A stretch of 64,000 nucleotides of DNA from PLanc-01 sp035342095. GTDB lineage: Bacteria; Planctomycetota; Phycisphaerae; Sedimentisphaerales; Anaerobacaceae. The notes beneath the pieces are model-generated. The model had not been told where the DNA came from, searched no databases, and saw nothing but the letters and a program-made list of their open reading frames with translations. The translations under genes and the position numbers were made by a program. Position 1 is the first letter of the stretch. Every line of letters starts with the position of its first letter. This document shows positions 17,853-26,129 of the stretch, in pieces. Location: contig DAOQWL010000020.1 of assembly GCA_035342095.1 (NCBI GenBank), forward strand, positions 1 to 64,000. The letters run 5' to 3'.

Positions 17853-20800
17853 ATGAAGGCGAATCCATCGAGACTTGCGGCGTGTCTTCTGGCATTGGTG
17901 TCTTTGTCCGGGCAGGCGGCGACGCATCATAGTGACACCGACTGGTTCCGCGACGCGAAGTACGGCGTCTTCATGCATTTCCTGCCAGGCGACGCGGCGG
18001 GCTTGGCTCGCGTGCGCGAGTTCGACGTGGAGCACCTGGCTCGCCAGTTGGAATCCGCAGGGGCGAGGTACTTCGTCCTGACGCTGGGACAGAACTCCGG
18101 CTTCTTCAACTCGCCGAACGTTGCCTACGACCGATGGACAGGCTACGCAGCGGGCGAGCGGTGTTCCACACGCGATCTGCCGCTGGATCTGTATCGAGTT
18201 CTGAACCCTAAGGGCATCCGCCTGATGCTCTATCTGCCTTGTCAGACCCCGAACGCCGACAAACGTGCACAGAAGGCCTTCGGACTGCCCGAAGGCCAGC
18301 GCGACCAGCCGATCAACCTGGAATTCGCGAAGAAGTGGGCGGAAGTGATCCAGGAGTGGTCCGACCGCTACGGAGACAAGGTGGCCGGCTGGTGGTTCGA
18401 CGGCGGCTACAAATGGATCCACTTCAGTGAAGAGATCGCACAGGTCTACGCCGCTGCGGTCAAGCATGGCAATCCGAACGCCATCGTGACCTTCAATCCC
18501 GGCGTCAGTCTGATCCGCCACACGCAGGCGGAGGACTACACGGCGGGGGAGTTGAACGAGCCGTTCGACGTGCTCCCCACATCGCGTTGGGTGGACGGTT
18601 CCCAGTGGCATGCTTTGACCTATCTCGGTTCGCAGTGGTCCGCACGGGACACGCGGCATCCCGCGGAGCAGTGGGCGAAATGGGTCAGCACGGCTGTGTC
18701 CAAGGGCGGCGTCGTCACGCTCGACATGGGTCCGAACTGGGACCCGCAGGCCGGACCGATCGGTTCGCTCGCACTGGCACAGTTGGAGCAGGTCCAGGCC
18801 ATTCAGGCCGCGGTGAAGGCGACGCTTGTTCTTCCCGATTCCGGAGCTCGCGAGAATCCCTCCCGTCTGGCGGTGGAGCTGCGGGCCCGCGACGGGCTGG
18901 CGAGTTTCTTCGCCAAGGCGAAGGCCGGCGGGAAAGTGACCGTCGCCTATCTCGGCGGCAGCATCACCGCCGCCAATGGCTGGCGGCCCCAGACGACCGC
19001 CTGGCTGCAACAGCGATACCCGAAGGCCCAGTTCACGGAGATCAACGCCGCCATCGGCGGCACGGGTTCCGATCTTGGCGTCTATCGCCTTGGGCGCGAT
19101 GTGCTCGCGCACCAGCCGGACCTGGTGTTCGTCGAGTTCGCGGTCAACGACGGCGGTGCCCCGCCCGAGCAGATCTACCGCTGCATGGAGGGCATCGTCC
19201 GCCAGATTCGCCGGGCCGACATGGCTACCGACATCTGCTTCGTCTACGCGATGCACGACGGGATGCTCAAGGATCTCGCGGCCGGCCGGTTGCCTCGTTC
19301 TGCGTCCGCGATGGAGCTGATCGCAGATCACTATGGAGTTCCGTCCATCCTTCTTGCACAGGAAGCCGCCCGACGGATCAACGCCGGCGAATGGGTCTTC
19401 ACGGCGCCGAAGCCCGAAGTTCCCGCCGATCCGAGCAAGGGAACGCCCGCGCGTCCGGCCTTTTCGTCGGACAGTTGTCATCCATACGCCGAGACCGGGC
19501 ATCGGCTCTACACCGAGGCGATTGCCCGCTCCTTCGAAGCGATGGAGAGTCTCGGAACCGCCGGGGCGCATTCTCTGCCGGCGTCGTTCACGCCGGATAA
19601 CCACGAGGCCGCCAGACTCATTCCGCTGACTGACGCCATGCTGAGTGAAGGCTGGCGGACGCTCGACCCTCAGGGGGATCAGATTGCACGGAGTTTCTCA
19701 CAGCGGCTGCCCGCCTTGTGGTGTGCGGACAAACCCGGCGCAACGCTGAGCTTCGCGTTCCACGGGCGTGCGGCGGCAATCTACGACCTGCTCGGCCCCG
19801 ATGGGGGCGAACTGGAAGTGCTCGTGGACGACCAGCCCGCCAGGCCGGTCCGACGGTTCGACGCTTACTGCACGTATCACCGCCTGGGCACGACCTCGCT
19901 GCTGTCGCAGACGCAGGCGGCGGACCATACCGTGACGGTGCGTCTGACCGGCAACTCCTTCGACAAGGCCGAAATCCTCAGTCGCAATAAAAACAAGATC
20001 GACGATCCCGCGCGTTATGCGCCGTTGCGATGGTACGCCGGGGCGCTGTTGATCGACGGGGAATTGAAGCCCGATGGCGCCGCGAACCTCCCGAAACGCC
20101 TCACCCGGGCACAGAGCTTCCTCGGTATCCACTATGATTTCCACGCCGGGCCGGACTGCAACGCGATTGGCAAGAACACCACCCGGGCGATGATCGAGAA
20201 CATCATCGACCAGGTCCATCCCGACTACATCCAGACCGACTGCAAAGGCCATCCCGGGCTGTCGAGTTACCCGACGAATGTCGGCAATCGGGCGCCGGGC
20301 TTCGTCGGCGACCCGCTGCGTCTGTGGCGCCAGGTGACGGCCGAACGAGGCGTCGCACTCTACATGCACTATTCCGGGGTGTGGGACTCCGAAGCCATTC
20401 GTCTTCATCCCGACTGGGGCGTCGTCGACGCCGACGGCAAGACGAACGGCAACGCCACTTCGCGTTTCGGCCCCTACGTTGACATTCTGATGATCCCGCA
20501 GTTGCGTGAGCTGGCGGGTGACTACGGCGTGGACGGGGTCTGGGTGGATGGCGATTGCTGGGCGTCGGTGCCGGACCACAGCGAGCTGGCGCTGAAAGCC
20601 TTCCGCGAGGCGACCGGCATCAAGGATGTCCCTCGCAAGCCGGGGGACCCGCACTGGTTCGAGTTCCTCCAATTCCATCGCGAGGCCTTCCGCCAGTACG
20701 TACGCTACTACATCGCGGAAGTGAAGAAGACGAATCCCGAGTTTCAGATATGCAGCAACTGGGCGTTCTCCGACCATATGCCGGAGCGGGTCTGCACGCC

Positions 20801-22025
20801 GGTGGACTTCCTTTCTGGCGACTATTCGCCGGACGACAGCGTCAACTCCGCCCGTCTGTCGGGACGATATCTCGCCCACCAGGGAGTGCCCTGGGACCTG
20901 ATGGCGTGGAGCTTCTCCCGCACGCCCGGCAAGGACGGGAAGAACCAGAAGAGCGTAGTCCAGTTGCAGCGGGAGGCCGCGGTGGTCCTCGCGCTCGGCG
21001 GCGGCTTCCAGGCGTACTTTACCCAGAAGCGGGATGGCTCGATCCGTGAGGAGACCGTGCCCGTGATGGCGGAGGTGGCGAGGTTCTGCCGGGCCCGACA
21101 GGCCCTCTGCCACCATGCGACGCAGGTGCCCCAGGTGGCGATGCTGTACTCGACCGCTGCGCATTACCGTCGGAACAATGGACTGTTCCACCGCGACCTG
21201 GGCCGAATGAGCGGCACACTGCAGGCCCTTTTGGAAGACGGGCAATCCGTGGACCTCGTGGGCGAGCATCATCTGACCGGTCACATGGCGGACTATCCGC
21301 TCATCGTCGTGCCCGAGTGGGACTATCTCGAACCGCAGTTCAAGGACGAACTGATCGTATACGCGAAAGCCGGCGGCAATCTGCTGCTCAGCGGACCCGG
21401 GACCGCGGCCCTGTTCCAGGCGGAACTCGATGTTACGTTGGAGGGCGAGCCACAGTCGGCGAAAGACTGCCGGCTTGCCTACGCCGGCCAGGTGGCTGCC
21501 ATCTGCGGCCAGGTGCAGTCGGTGAAGGTGGGACCGAAGTGCAAGACGTTCGGCCGGATTCAAATGGGCGATGGAGCCGATTCGCCTTCGCAGCCAGCCG
21601 CGTCCGTCACCGAGTTCGGGCAGGGCAAGATCGCGGCGATCTACTTCACGTTCGGCCAAGGCTACGTCGATGCGAGGACCGACCTGGCTCTGCAGTTCCT
21701 GAATGATCTGGTGCGCGAGCTGTTCCCGAAGCCGATGGTGGAGGTGAAGGGCTCGCACGAAGTGGATGTAGTGGTCAATCGCCTCGGTGGCAAGCTGATG
21801 GTGAACCTGGTTAATGCCGCCGGGCCGCACCGGACCGAGCCGATTGTGGAGTCTATCCCGCCCGTCGGCCCGCTCGACGTGACCATTCGTCAGGCTGCGA
21901 AACCGACGAAGATCATGCTGGAACCTGCTGGAGTCTCGCTGCCTTTCGAGCACCGTGACGGCGAGATCCACCTGACCGTCCCTCGCGTGGACATCCACGA
22001 GGTCGTGGTCGTTGAGGGACCGTGA
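17853..22025 (+). CDS. Three-module exported enzyme: GH29-like / SGNH esterase / GHL6-like hydrolase
   Basis: 1390 aa with signal peptide (residues 1-23). Module 1 (about 25-325) resembles alpha-L-fucosidase GH29: WFRDAKYGVFMHFLP, KVAGWWFDGGY (nucleophile Asp region), SKGGVVTLDMGPN. Module 2 (about 345-700) is an SGNH esterase: VAYLGGSITAANGW (nucleophile Ser), FVEFAVNDGG and SDSCHPYAETGH (Asp/His). Module 3 (about 755-1390) is a (beta/alpha)8 hydrolase resembling 'hypothetical glycosyl hydrolase 6' (YIQTDCKGHPG, DYGVDGVWVDGDCWA, EFQICSNWAFSDHMPE), followed by a beta-galactosidase-trimerisation-like domain (PLIVVPEWDYL, then GGNLLLSGPG). It probably releases decorated fucosides or related sugars outside the cytoplasm. 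AGAGGTGA precedes ATG 17853. Confidence 0.8.
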   Translation: MKANPSRLAACLLALVSLSGQAATHHSDTDWFRDAKYGVFMHFLPGDAAGLARVREFDVEHLARQLESAGARYFVLTLGQNSGFFNSPNVAYDRWTGYAAGERCSTRDLPLDLYRVLNPKGIRLMLYLPCQTPNADKRAQKAFGLPEGQRDQPINLEFAKKWAEVIQEWSDRYGDKVAGWWFDGGYKWIHFSEEIAQVYAAAVKHGNPNAIVTFNPGVSLIRHTQAEDYTAGELNEPFDVLPTSRWVDGSQWHALTYLGSQWSARDTRHPAEQWAKWVSTAVSKGGVVTLDMGPNWDPQAGPIGSLALAQLEQVQAIQAAVKATLVLPDSGARENPSRLAVELRARDGLASFFAKAKAGGKVTVAYLGGSITAANGWRPQTTAWLQQRYPKAQFTEINAAIGGTGSDLGVYRLGRDVLAHQPDLVFVEFAVNDGGAPPEQIYRCMEGIVRQIRRADMATDICFVYAMHDGMLKDLAAGRLPRSASAMELIADHYGVPSILLAQEAARRINAGEWVFTAPKPEVPADPSKGTPARPAFSSDSCHPYAETGHRLYTEAIARSFEAMESLGTAGAHSLPASFTPDNHEAARLIPLTDAMLSEGWRTLDPQGDQIARSFSQRLPALWCADKPGATLSFAFHGRAAAIYDLLGPDGGELEVLVDDQPARPVRRFDAYCTYHRLGTTSLLSQTQAADHTVTVRLTGNSFDKAEILSRNKNKIDDPARYAPLRWYAGALLIDGELKPDGAANLPKRLTRAQSFLGIHYDFHAGPDCNAIGKNTTRAMIENIIDQVHPDYIQTDCKGHPGLSSYPTNVGNRAPGFVGDPLRLWRQVTAERGVALYMHYSGVWDSEAIRLHPDWGVVDADGKTNGNATSRFGPYVDILMIPQLRELAGDYGVDGVWVDGDCWASVPDHSELALKAFREATGIKDVPRKPGDPHWFEFLQFHREAFRQYVRYYIAEVKKTNPEFQICSNWAFSDHMPERVCTPVDFLSGDYSPDDSVNSARLSGRYLAHQGVPWDLMAWSFSRTPGKDGKNQKSVVQLQREAAVVLALGGGFQAYFTQKRDGSIREETVPVMAEVARFCRARQALCHHATQVPQVAMLYSTAAHYRRNNGLFHRDLGRMSGTLQALLEDGQSVDLVGEHHLTGHMADYPLIVVPEWDYLEPQFKDELIVYAKAGGNLLLSGPGTAALFQAELDVTLEGEPQSAKDCRLAYAGQVAAICGQVQSVKVGPKCKTFGRIQMGDGADSPSQPAASVTEFGQGKIAAIYFTFGQGYVDARTDLALQFLNDLVRELFPKPMVEVKGSHEVDVVVNRLGGKLMVNLVNAAGPHRTEPIVESIPPVGPLDVTIRQAAKPTKIMLEPAGVSLPFEHRDGEIHLTVPRVDIHEVVVVEGP

Positions 22026-22099
22026 CATCGACTCTGGAGTCTCTTTCTCGCGGGAATGACAATCGGGTGTTCGGGACGTGCGGTGTCGCGCACAGGCTC

Positions 22100-23392
22100 T
22101 CACTTGACTTGCCGGCCGAAGCAGAAGAGGTGTTTGAAGCCTCGCAGGAAGACCTGGCCGTCGCTGATTGCCGGCGACGCATAGCACTGCTCGCCTAGTT
22201 CGAATTGCGCGACCCGTTCGAATCGTGGGCCGGGCTTGATGACATTGATCTGTCCATCGTCGTTGATGAGATAGACCAGTCCCTCGATGAGGACGGGGGA
22301 GGCGTGGTGCTTGCCCAGCTTCTCCTGCCAGTACACCTTCCCTGTGGCGGCTTCGTAGCAGAACGCGACGCCTGCGTTGTTGACGCTGAGCAGGTAGTCG
22401 CCCACGACGATCATGGAGGGGACATAAGGGGCGCCCTTTGCGTCCTGCCAGACGAGGTGTGTTTCCGTGACGTTGCCGGCGCCGTTGGGTCGGATTGCGT
22501 AGATGACCTGCTTGGGCCAACTGCTGTTGATGAACAGCAGGCCGGCTCTTTCGCTGTAGACGGGGGTGGCGACGGATTCCTGAGAAGGCCCGTCCACGGT
22601 CCAGATCTCTTCGCCCGTGTCGGGATCGAAGCTGGTGACCCGCCGATCGCCGCACTGGATCAACTGCATCCGGCCGGCCAGTTCGCGGATCAGAGGAGCG
22701 CTGTAGCTGATCCCTTTGTTCGTGCGTGGGACACGCCAGACGGTCTTTCCTCTCTCACGGTCGAGAGCCACGAGGAAGGAATCGCCCTTGCTGTCGCCGT
22801 CCAGGATGACCTTGTCTTTGTAGAGGACGGGCTCGTTGCTGAATCCCCACTCGCCGGCGTGGGTCCCAGGGCGGACCAGCCAGAGCTGCTCCCCGCCGGC
22901 CAAGTCATGGGCGGCCACGACGATATCGTCGCCGACGCGGAATGCGGCGTAGACCCGCTGGCCGTCCGTGGCAGGCGTGCCGGAGGCGTAGCTGTTCTCC
23001 TTGTGCAGTTTCTCCAGCGGCCCCTGGACGACGGTCTTCTGCCAGAGAATCGCTCCGGTTGCGCGGTCCAGGCACAGGAGCACTCGTTCCTGCGTCTCCG
23101 GCAGGGCAGTGACGGTGCAGACGCGGTTGCCCCAGACGATGGCGGAGGCGTGTCCGTAGCCGGGCATCTCGACCTTCCATGTCGCGGTCGCGGGATCCCA
23201 GTTCGTCGGGATGTTCTCCTCTATGCACGTCCCGTCGCCTCGCGGGCCGCGCCAGCAGGGCCAGGACTCGCCGTGGAGAGTGCCTGGATCGATGGTAGAA
23301 GCCGCCATCGCGACAACCAAGGAAATCAGCCGACGAATGCTGCTGGTCCAAACAGTGTTCAAGCGTATGTGCGTTTTCTGCATAAAGTCCAT
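22100..23392 (-). CDS. Exported PQQ-repeat beta-propeller protein (second)
   Basis: 430 aa. An N-terminal hydrophobic segment (RLISLVVAMAAS) is followed by SWPCWRGPRGDG, the same opening as the paralogue at 5676-6977. Blade signatures then follow (CLDRATGAILWQ, AHDLAGGEQLWL, ALDRERGKTVWRV, FDPDTGEEIWTV, YEAATGKVYWQ). It is probably periplasmic; no cofactor or catalytic residues can be assigned. GGGAG precedes the first ATG; the ATG three codons later is also possible. It converges on the three-module enzyme gene. Confidence 0.85.
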   Translation of the reverse strand: MDFMQKTHIRLNTVWTSSIRRLISLVVAMAASTIDPGTLHGESWPCWRGPRGDGTCIEENIPTNWDPATATWKVEMPGYGHASAIVWGNRVCTVTALPETQERVLLCLDRATGAILWQKTVVQGPLEKLHKENSYASGTPATDGQRVYAAFRVGDDIVVAAHDLAGGEQLWLVRPGTHAGEWGFSNEPVLYKDKVILDGDSKGDSFLVALDRERGKTVWRVPRTNKGISYSAPLIRELAGRMQLIQCGDRRVTSFDPDTGEEIWTVDGPSQESVATPVYSERAGLLFINSSWPKQVIYAIRPNGAGNVTETHLVWQDAKGAPYVPSMIVVGDYLLSVNNAGVAFCYEAATGKVYWQEKLGKHHASPVLIEGLVYLINDDGQINVIKPGPRFERVAQFELGEQCYASPAISDGQVFLRGFKHLFCFGRQVK

Positions 23393-23544
23393 TTCTCTCC
23401 CTGTTGGCCCCGAGTAATCCTGACTGTAACTACTGCCTGTCGGGCCCTCGGTTCGAGACGAATTCCGAGACGGGTCGGAAACTGCTTGGGGTCGATGTGC
23501 TCATGGATCTCCTCCAGTTCCGGGATGAACCGGCAGAGTCTCAT
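23359..23544 (-). CDS. Possible small ORF, doubtful
   Basis: 61 aa starting MRLCRFIPELEEIH, with GGGAGG about 12 nt upstream. It lies between the MscS-type gene and the PQQ gene and overlaps the start of the latter by 34 nt. The opening faintly recalls the N-terminus of fumarylacetoacetase-like proteins, so it could be a remnant. There is no other support. Confidence 0.2.
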   Translation of the reverse strand: MRLCRFIPELEEIHEHIDPKQFPTRLGIRLEPRARQAVVTVRITRGQQGEKWTLCRKRTYA

Positions 23545-23597
23545 TCTGTGCGTATCCTCCCGTGCGAACCGCTGTTCGGGGCGTGCGTTCCTGCCCT

Positions 23598-25277
23598 CTA
23601 TCGACCTCGCCATTCGCCCAGGATACGTTTGAGACGGCGTAGGATGCCGTCTTTGGCCAGTTCGACCGGTGTGGTGGACGTGGCTCGCAGCTTCTCCAGG
23701 GATGCGGCGTTCTGAGCCGCACGGGTCGCCGCCAGGTCCGAGAGGACCTGGGGGATTTCCTCCCGCAACGACAGCAGGCGAGAAAAGGCCGCCCGGTTGA
23801 ACTCCAGCAGTTCGCAATCGGTGGCTGCCGTCATGGTCGCGGCTCGCGGCAGGCCCGTCAGTAGACTCATTTCACCGAAGAGGGCGCCGGGACGCAGCTC
23901 GAACTCGATGGGTTTGGCCGTGTCGGAGTTCGTGATGGTCCCTTGCACGGTGCCCTTCACCAGCACATAGAACGATTCGCCCTCGTCGTTCTGGTGCATC
24001 AGGGTTTCCCCATGTGTGAACAGGATGCGTTTCACATCGCGAGCCACCGCCTTCATGTCGTCGCGACTGAGCATGCAGACGCCTTGGGCGTCCGCCACGA
24101 GCTTGCGTCCGAAGTCGCTGCGGACCAGATCGTCCACGATGGCCTCGATCTCGGACGCCAGCGGCGTTTCGATCTTCAGCGCGCGGGCCGTCTCCATGAA
24201 GCTGTCCAGCAGTCGGCCGCTCATGGGGAAGGGGATCTCGATCCCGCGCCGGGTGAACTTGTACCAGATCATCCGCATCACGTCGCCCTCGATCGGCGTG
24301 CGCAGTTCGTATTGTTTCGTCCAGAAACGCAGCACGTAGTCGATGCAAAAATCCTTGAATCCGGTCACGTAGGCATCCGGGGCCGGGTGCTTTTCGATCT
24401 TGGGCACACAGTCAGCGGCCTCGAGCAACGCTTCGATAACATCGCCCGGCGCGTCGCCGTAGCTGGCTGAGATGGGGACCACATGCCGGCGCAGCTTCGT
24501 GGGCGAGGAAAAGTTGCGGATCGTCGTATCGGCGAGCTTGCCGTTGGGGACGATTACGATGTGCCCTCCTGTGGTGCGAAGACGCGTCTCCCGCCAGCTC
24601 ACCAGGATCACCTGCCCGATGGTGTCATCCACCTCGATCCAATCGCCCACCGACATGGATCGACACGCGTGCAGGGACATGCCGGCCAGGAGATTGCCGA
24701 GGACCCCCTGCATGGCGAAACCGATGACGCCCGTGACGATGGCCGTCGAGGTCAGCAGCACGCCGATCTGGCGTCCCATCTGGTATTTCAGGAGTATGAA
24801 CACGATGCCGACGATGATCGCCAGGCGGAGCATGCCTCGGGTCAGCCGGCTCAACGGGCACCGGCGTCCCATCTGTGCGAACCCCTCGACGAAGAGCCCT
24901 TCACCCAACCTGACGATGCCGTACAGACCCCAGAACAACAGCCAGGGATGATGGAACTCCGACCATTTTGGCTGGCCGCGGTTGATCGCGTAGACCAGCG
25001 GAATCGAGATCGCCAGCACGAGGATGGGGACCACGACGTAGTTCGCGAGCACGCCCACGAACTGCCGTCCTGTGTGTTGCTTCGCATCCAGGCCATCCGA
25101 GGGGGTATAGCGACGGCGAAGCGGCGTTGCCAGGATATATGCCAGAAGCAACACCATCAGGCCGGTCACGACGTCGCGAACATAGGGCAACGTCTCCCTC
25201 AGAGGTTTGGGAGCGGCTGCCGTCGCCAGCAGGAGGGTCTGAACGTGCGTGGTCAGCGATGAGAGATGTTCGAGCAT
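23598..25277 (-). CDS. MscS-superfamily channel with C-terminal cyclic-nucleotide-binding domain
   Basis: 559 aa. N-terminal membrane helices occupy about residues 35-185. The MscS pore helix and beta domain follow (VIGFAMQGVLGNLLAGMSL, SVGDWIEVDDTIGQV, VIVPNGKLADTTIRNFS). The last 150 residues are a CNB domain with phosphate-binding cassette FGEMSLLTGLPRAATMTA. Its Glu (ribose) and Arg478 (phosphate) are intact, and PRAAT is identical to the cAMP-selective cassette of PKA regulatory subunits. This is the bCNG architecture, in which cyclic nucleotides rather than tension are thought to gate. It starts 9 nt after the MBL gene with GAGGA 6 nt upstream: same operon as cyclase and MBL. Confidence 0.9.
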   Translation of the reverse strand: MLEHLSSLTTHVQTLLLATAAAPKPLRETLPYVRDVVTGLMVLLLAYILATPLRRRYTPSDGLDAKQHTGRQFVGVLANYVVVPILVLAISIPLVYAINRGQPKWSEFHHPWLLFWGLYGIVRLGEGLFVEGFAQMGRRCPLSRLTRGMLRLAIIVGIVFILLKYQMGRQIGVLLTSTAIVTGVIGFAMQGVLGNLLAGMSLHACRSMSVGDWIEVDDTIGQVILVSWRETRLRTTGGHIVIVPNGKLADTTIRNFSSPTKLRRHVVPISASYGDAPGDVIEALLEAADCVPKIEKHPAPDAYVTGFKDFCIDYVLRFWTKQYELRTPIEGDVMRMIWYKFTRRGIEIPFPMSGRLLDSFMETARALKIETPLASEIEAIVDDLVRSDFGRKLVADAQGVCMLSRDDMKAVARDVKRILFTHGETLMHQNDEGESFYVLVKGTVQGTITNSDTAKPIEFELRPGALFGEMSLLTGLPRAATMTAATDCELLEFNRAAFSRLLSLREEIPQVLSDLAATRAAQNAASLEKLRATSTTPVELAKDGILRRLKRILGEWRGR

Positions 25278-25286
25278 AGCGATTCC

Positions 25287-26129
25287 TCAGTCACAGATCG
25301 TCAACCATTGTCCGGCCCGCGCGAGCAGGGCGCCGGGCGAGAGTCTCTGCACCTGCTCCTCCACGGCCAGCAACGTCTTGTCGTCGGCATTGGGCGCATG
25401 GTGGCCGAGGAGCACGCGGGGAATGCCCGCGGCCTCGGCGATTGCCAGGTCGTCCTCTCGGCAACTGTGCCCCCACCCGGCGAAGGCGTCCTTCTGTGCC
25501 TCGCCGAAGTGGGCGTCGATGATGAGCATGTCCGCGGGCCTCGGGGTCGAGCACATCGCCATGAATGCCATCTCGTCGGCTGGCGTCCGTTTTTGCCATT
25601 CGATGTCGGTGGCGAAGACCACTGACGCCTTGCCGGCGGCGTCGTCAATGCGATAGGCCAGACACCCGCCGGGATGGGGTACCGGGCACCCCTGGATTCG
25701 CAGACCTCCGACCCGGATTCCCGCCATGGGAAATTCGGCGAACTCAAGCCGCGCGCTCATTTGCTTCCACGAGATCGGCCAGTACGGCTGGGCCAGCAGT
25801 CCCGTCACGGCGCTGCGGACGCCGCCATCGGCGAAGGTCGGACCGGTGAATAGGAAAGACCATGGTCTCTGATAGAGCAGCGGATTCATCGTCAGGCCGG
25901 CCAGATGGTCCAAGTGATAGTGCGAGAACAACACGGTCACTTCGCCAGGCTGTGTCTGGGCCAGTTGCGCCGCGACCGCTCGCATCCCGGTGCCCGCGTC
26001 GAGGACCAGTCGTTCGCCGCCCGAGCCGACGAGCAGCAGGGAGGTCGTGTCGCCGCCGAATTCATCGAAGCCGGCCCCGAGGGCGGGCTGGCTTCCCCGC
26101 ATTCCGCCGATGAATAGACGCATGGTCAT
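25287..26129 (-). CDS. MBL-fold metallohydrolase, candidate cyclic-nucleotide phosphodiesterase
   Basis: 280 aa. A metallo-beta-lactamase fold is shown by FGGDTTSLLL, LVLDAGTGMR, the metal motif HYHLDH, CPVPHPGGCLAYRI, VVFATDIEW and LLGHHAPN. The overall pattern fits the RNase Z/class II PDE-like Lactamase_B_2 group, not beta-lactamases. Its start overlaps the cyclase stop (ATGA) and the MscS-CNB gene follows at 9 nt. A role in hydrolysing the cyclase product is therefore reasonable, but this is inference. ATG 26123 with GGAG 8 nt upstream is the alternative start. Confidence 0.85.
   Translation of the reverse strand: MTMRLFIGGMRGSQPALGAGFDEFGGDTTSLLLVGSGGERLVLDAGTGMRAVAAQLAQTQPGEVTVLFSHYHLDHLAGLTMNPLLYQRPWSFLFTGPTFADGGVRSAVTGLLAQPYWPISWKQMSARLEFAEFPMAGIRVGGLRIQGCPVPHPGGCLAYRIDDAAGKASVVFATDIEWQKRTPADEMAFMAMCSTPRPADMLIIDAHFGEAQKDAFAGWGHSCREDDLAIAEAAGIPRVLLGHHAPNADDKTLLAVEEQVQRLSPGALLARAGQWLTICD

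Noticed and set aside
22195..22220. GTTCGAATC text resembling a tRNA T-arm
   Set aside because: No matching acceptor, D or anticodon arms; it lies inside the PQQ-protein coding region.
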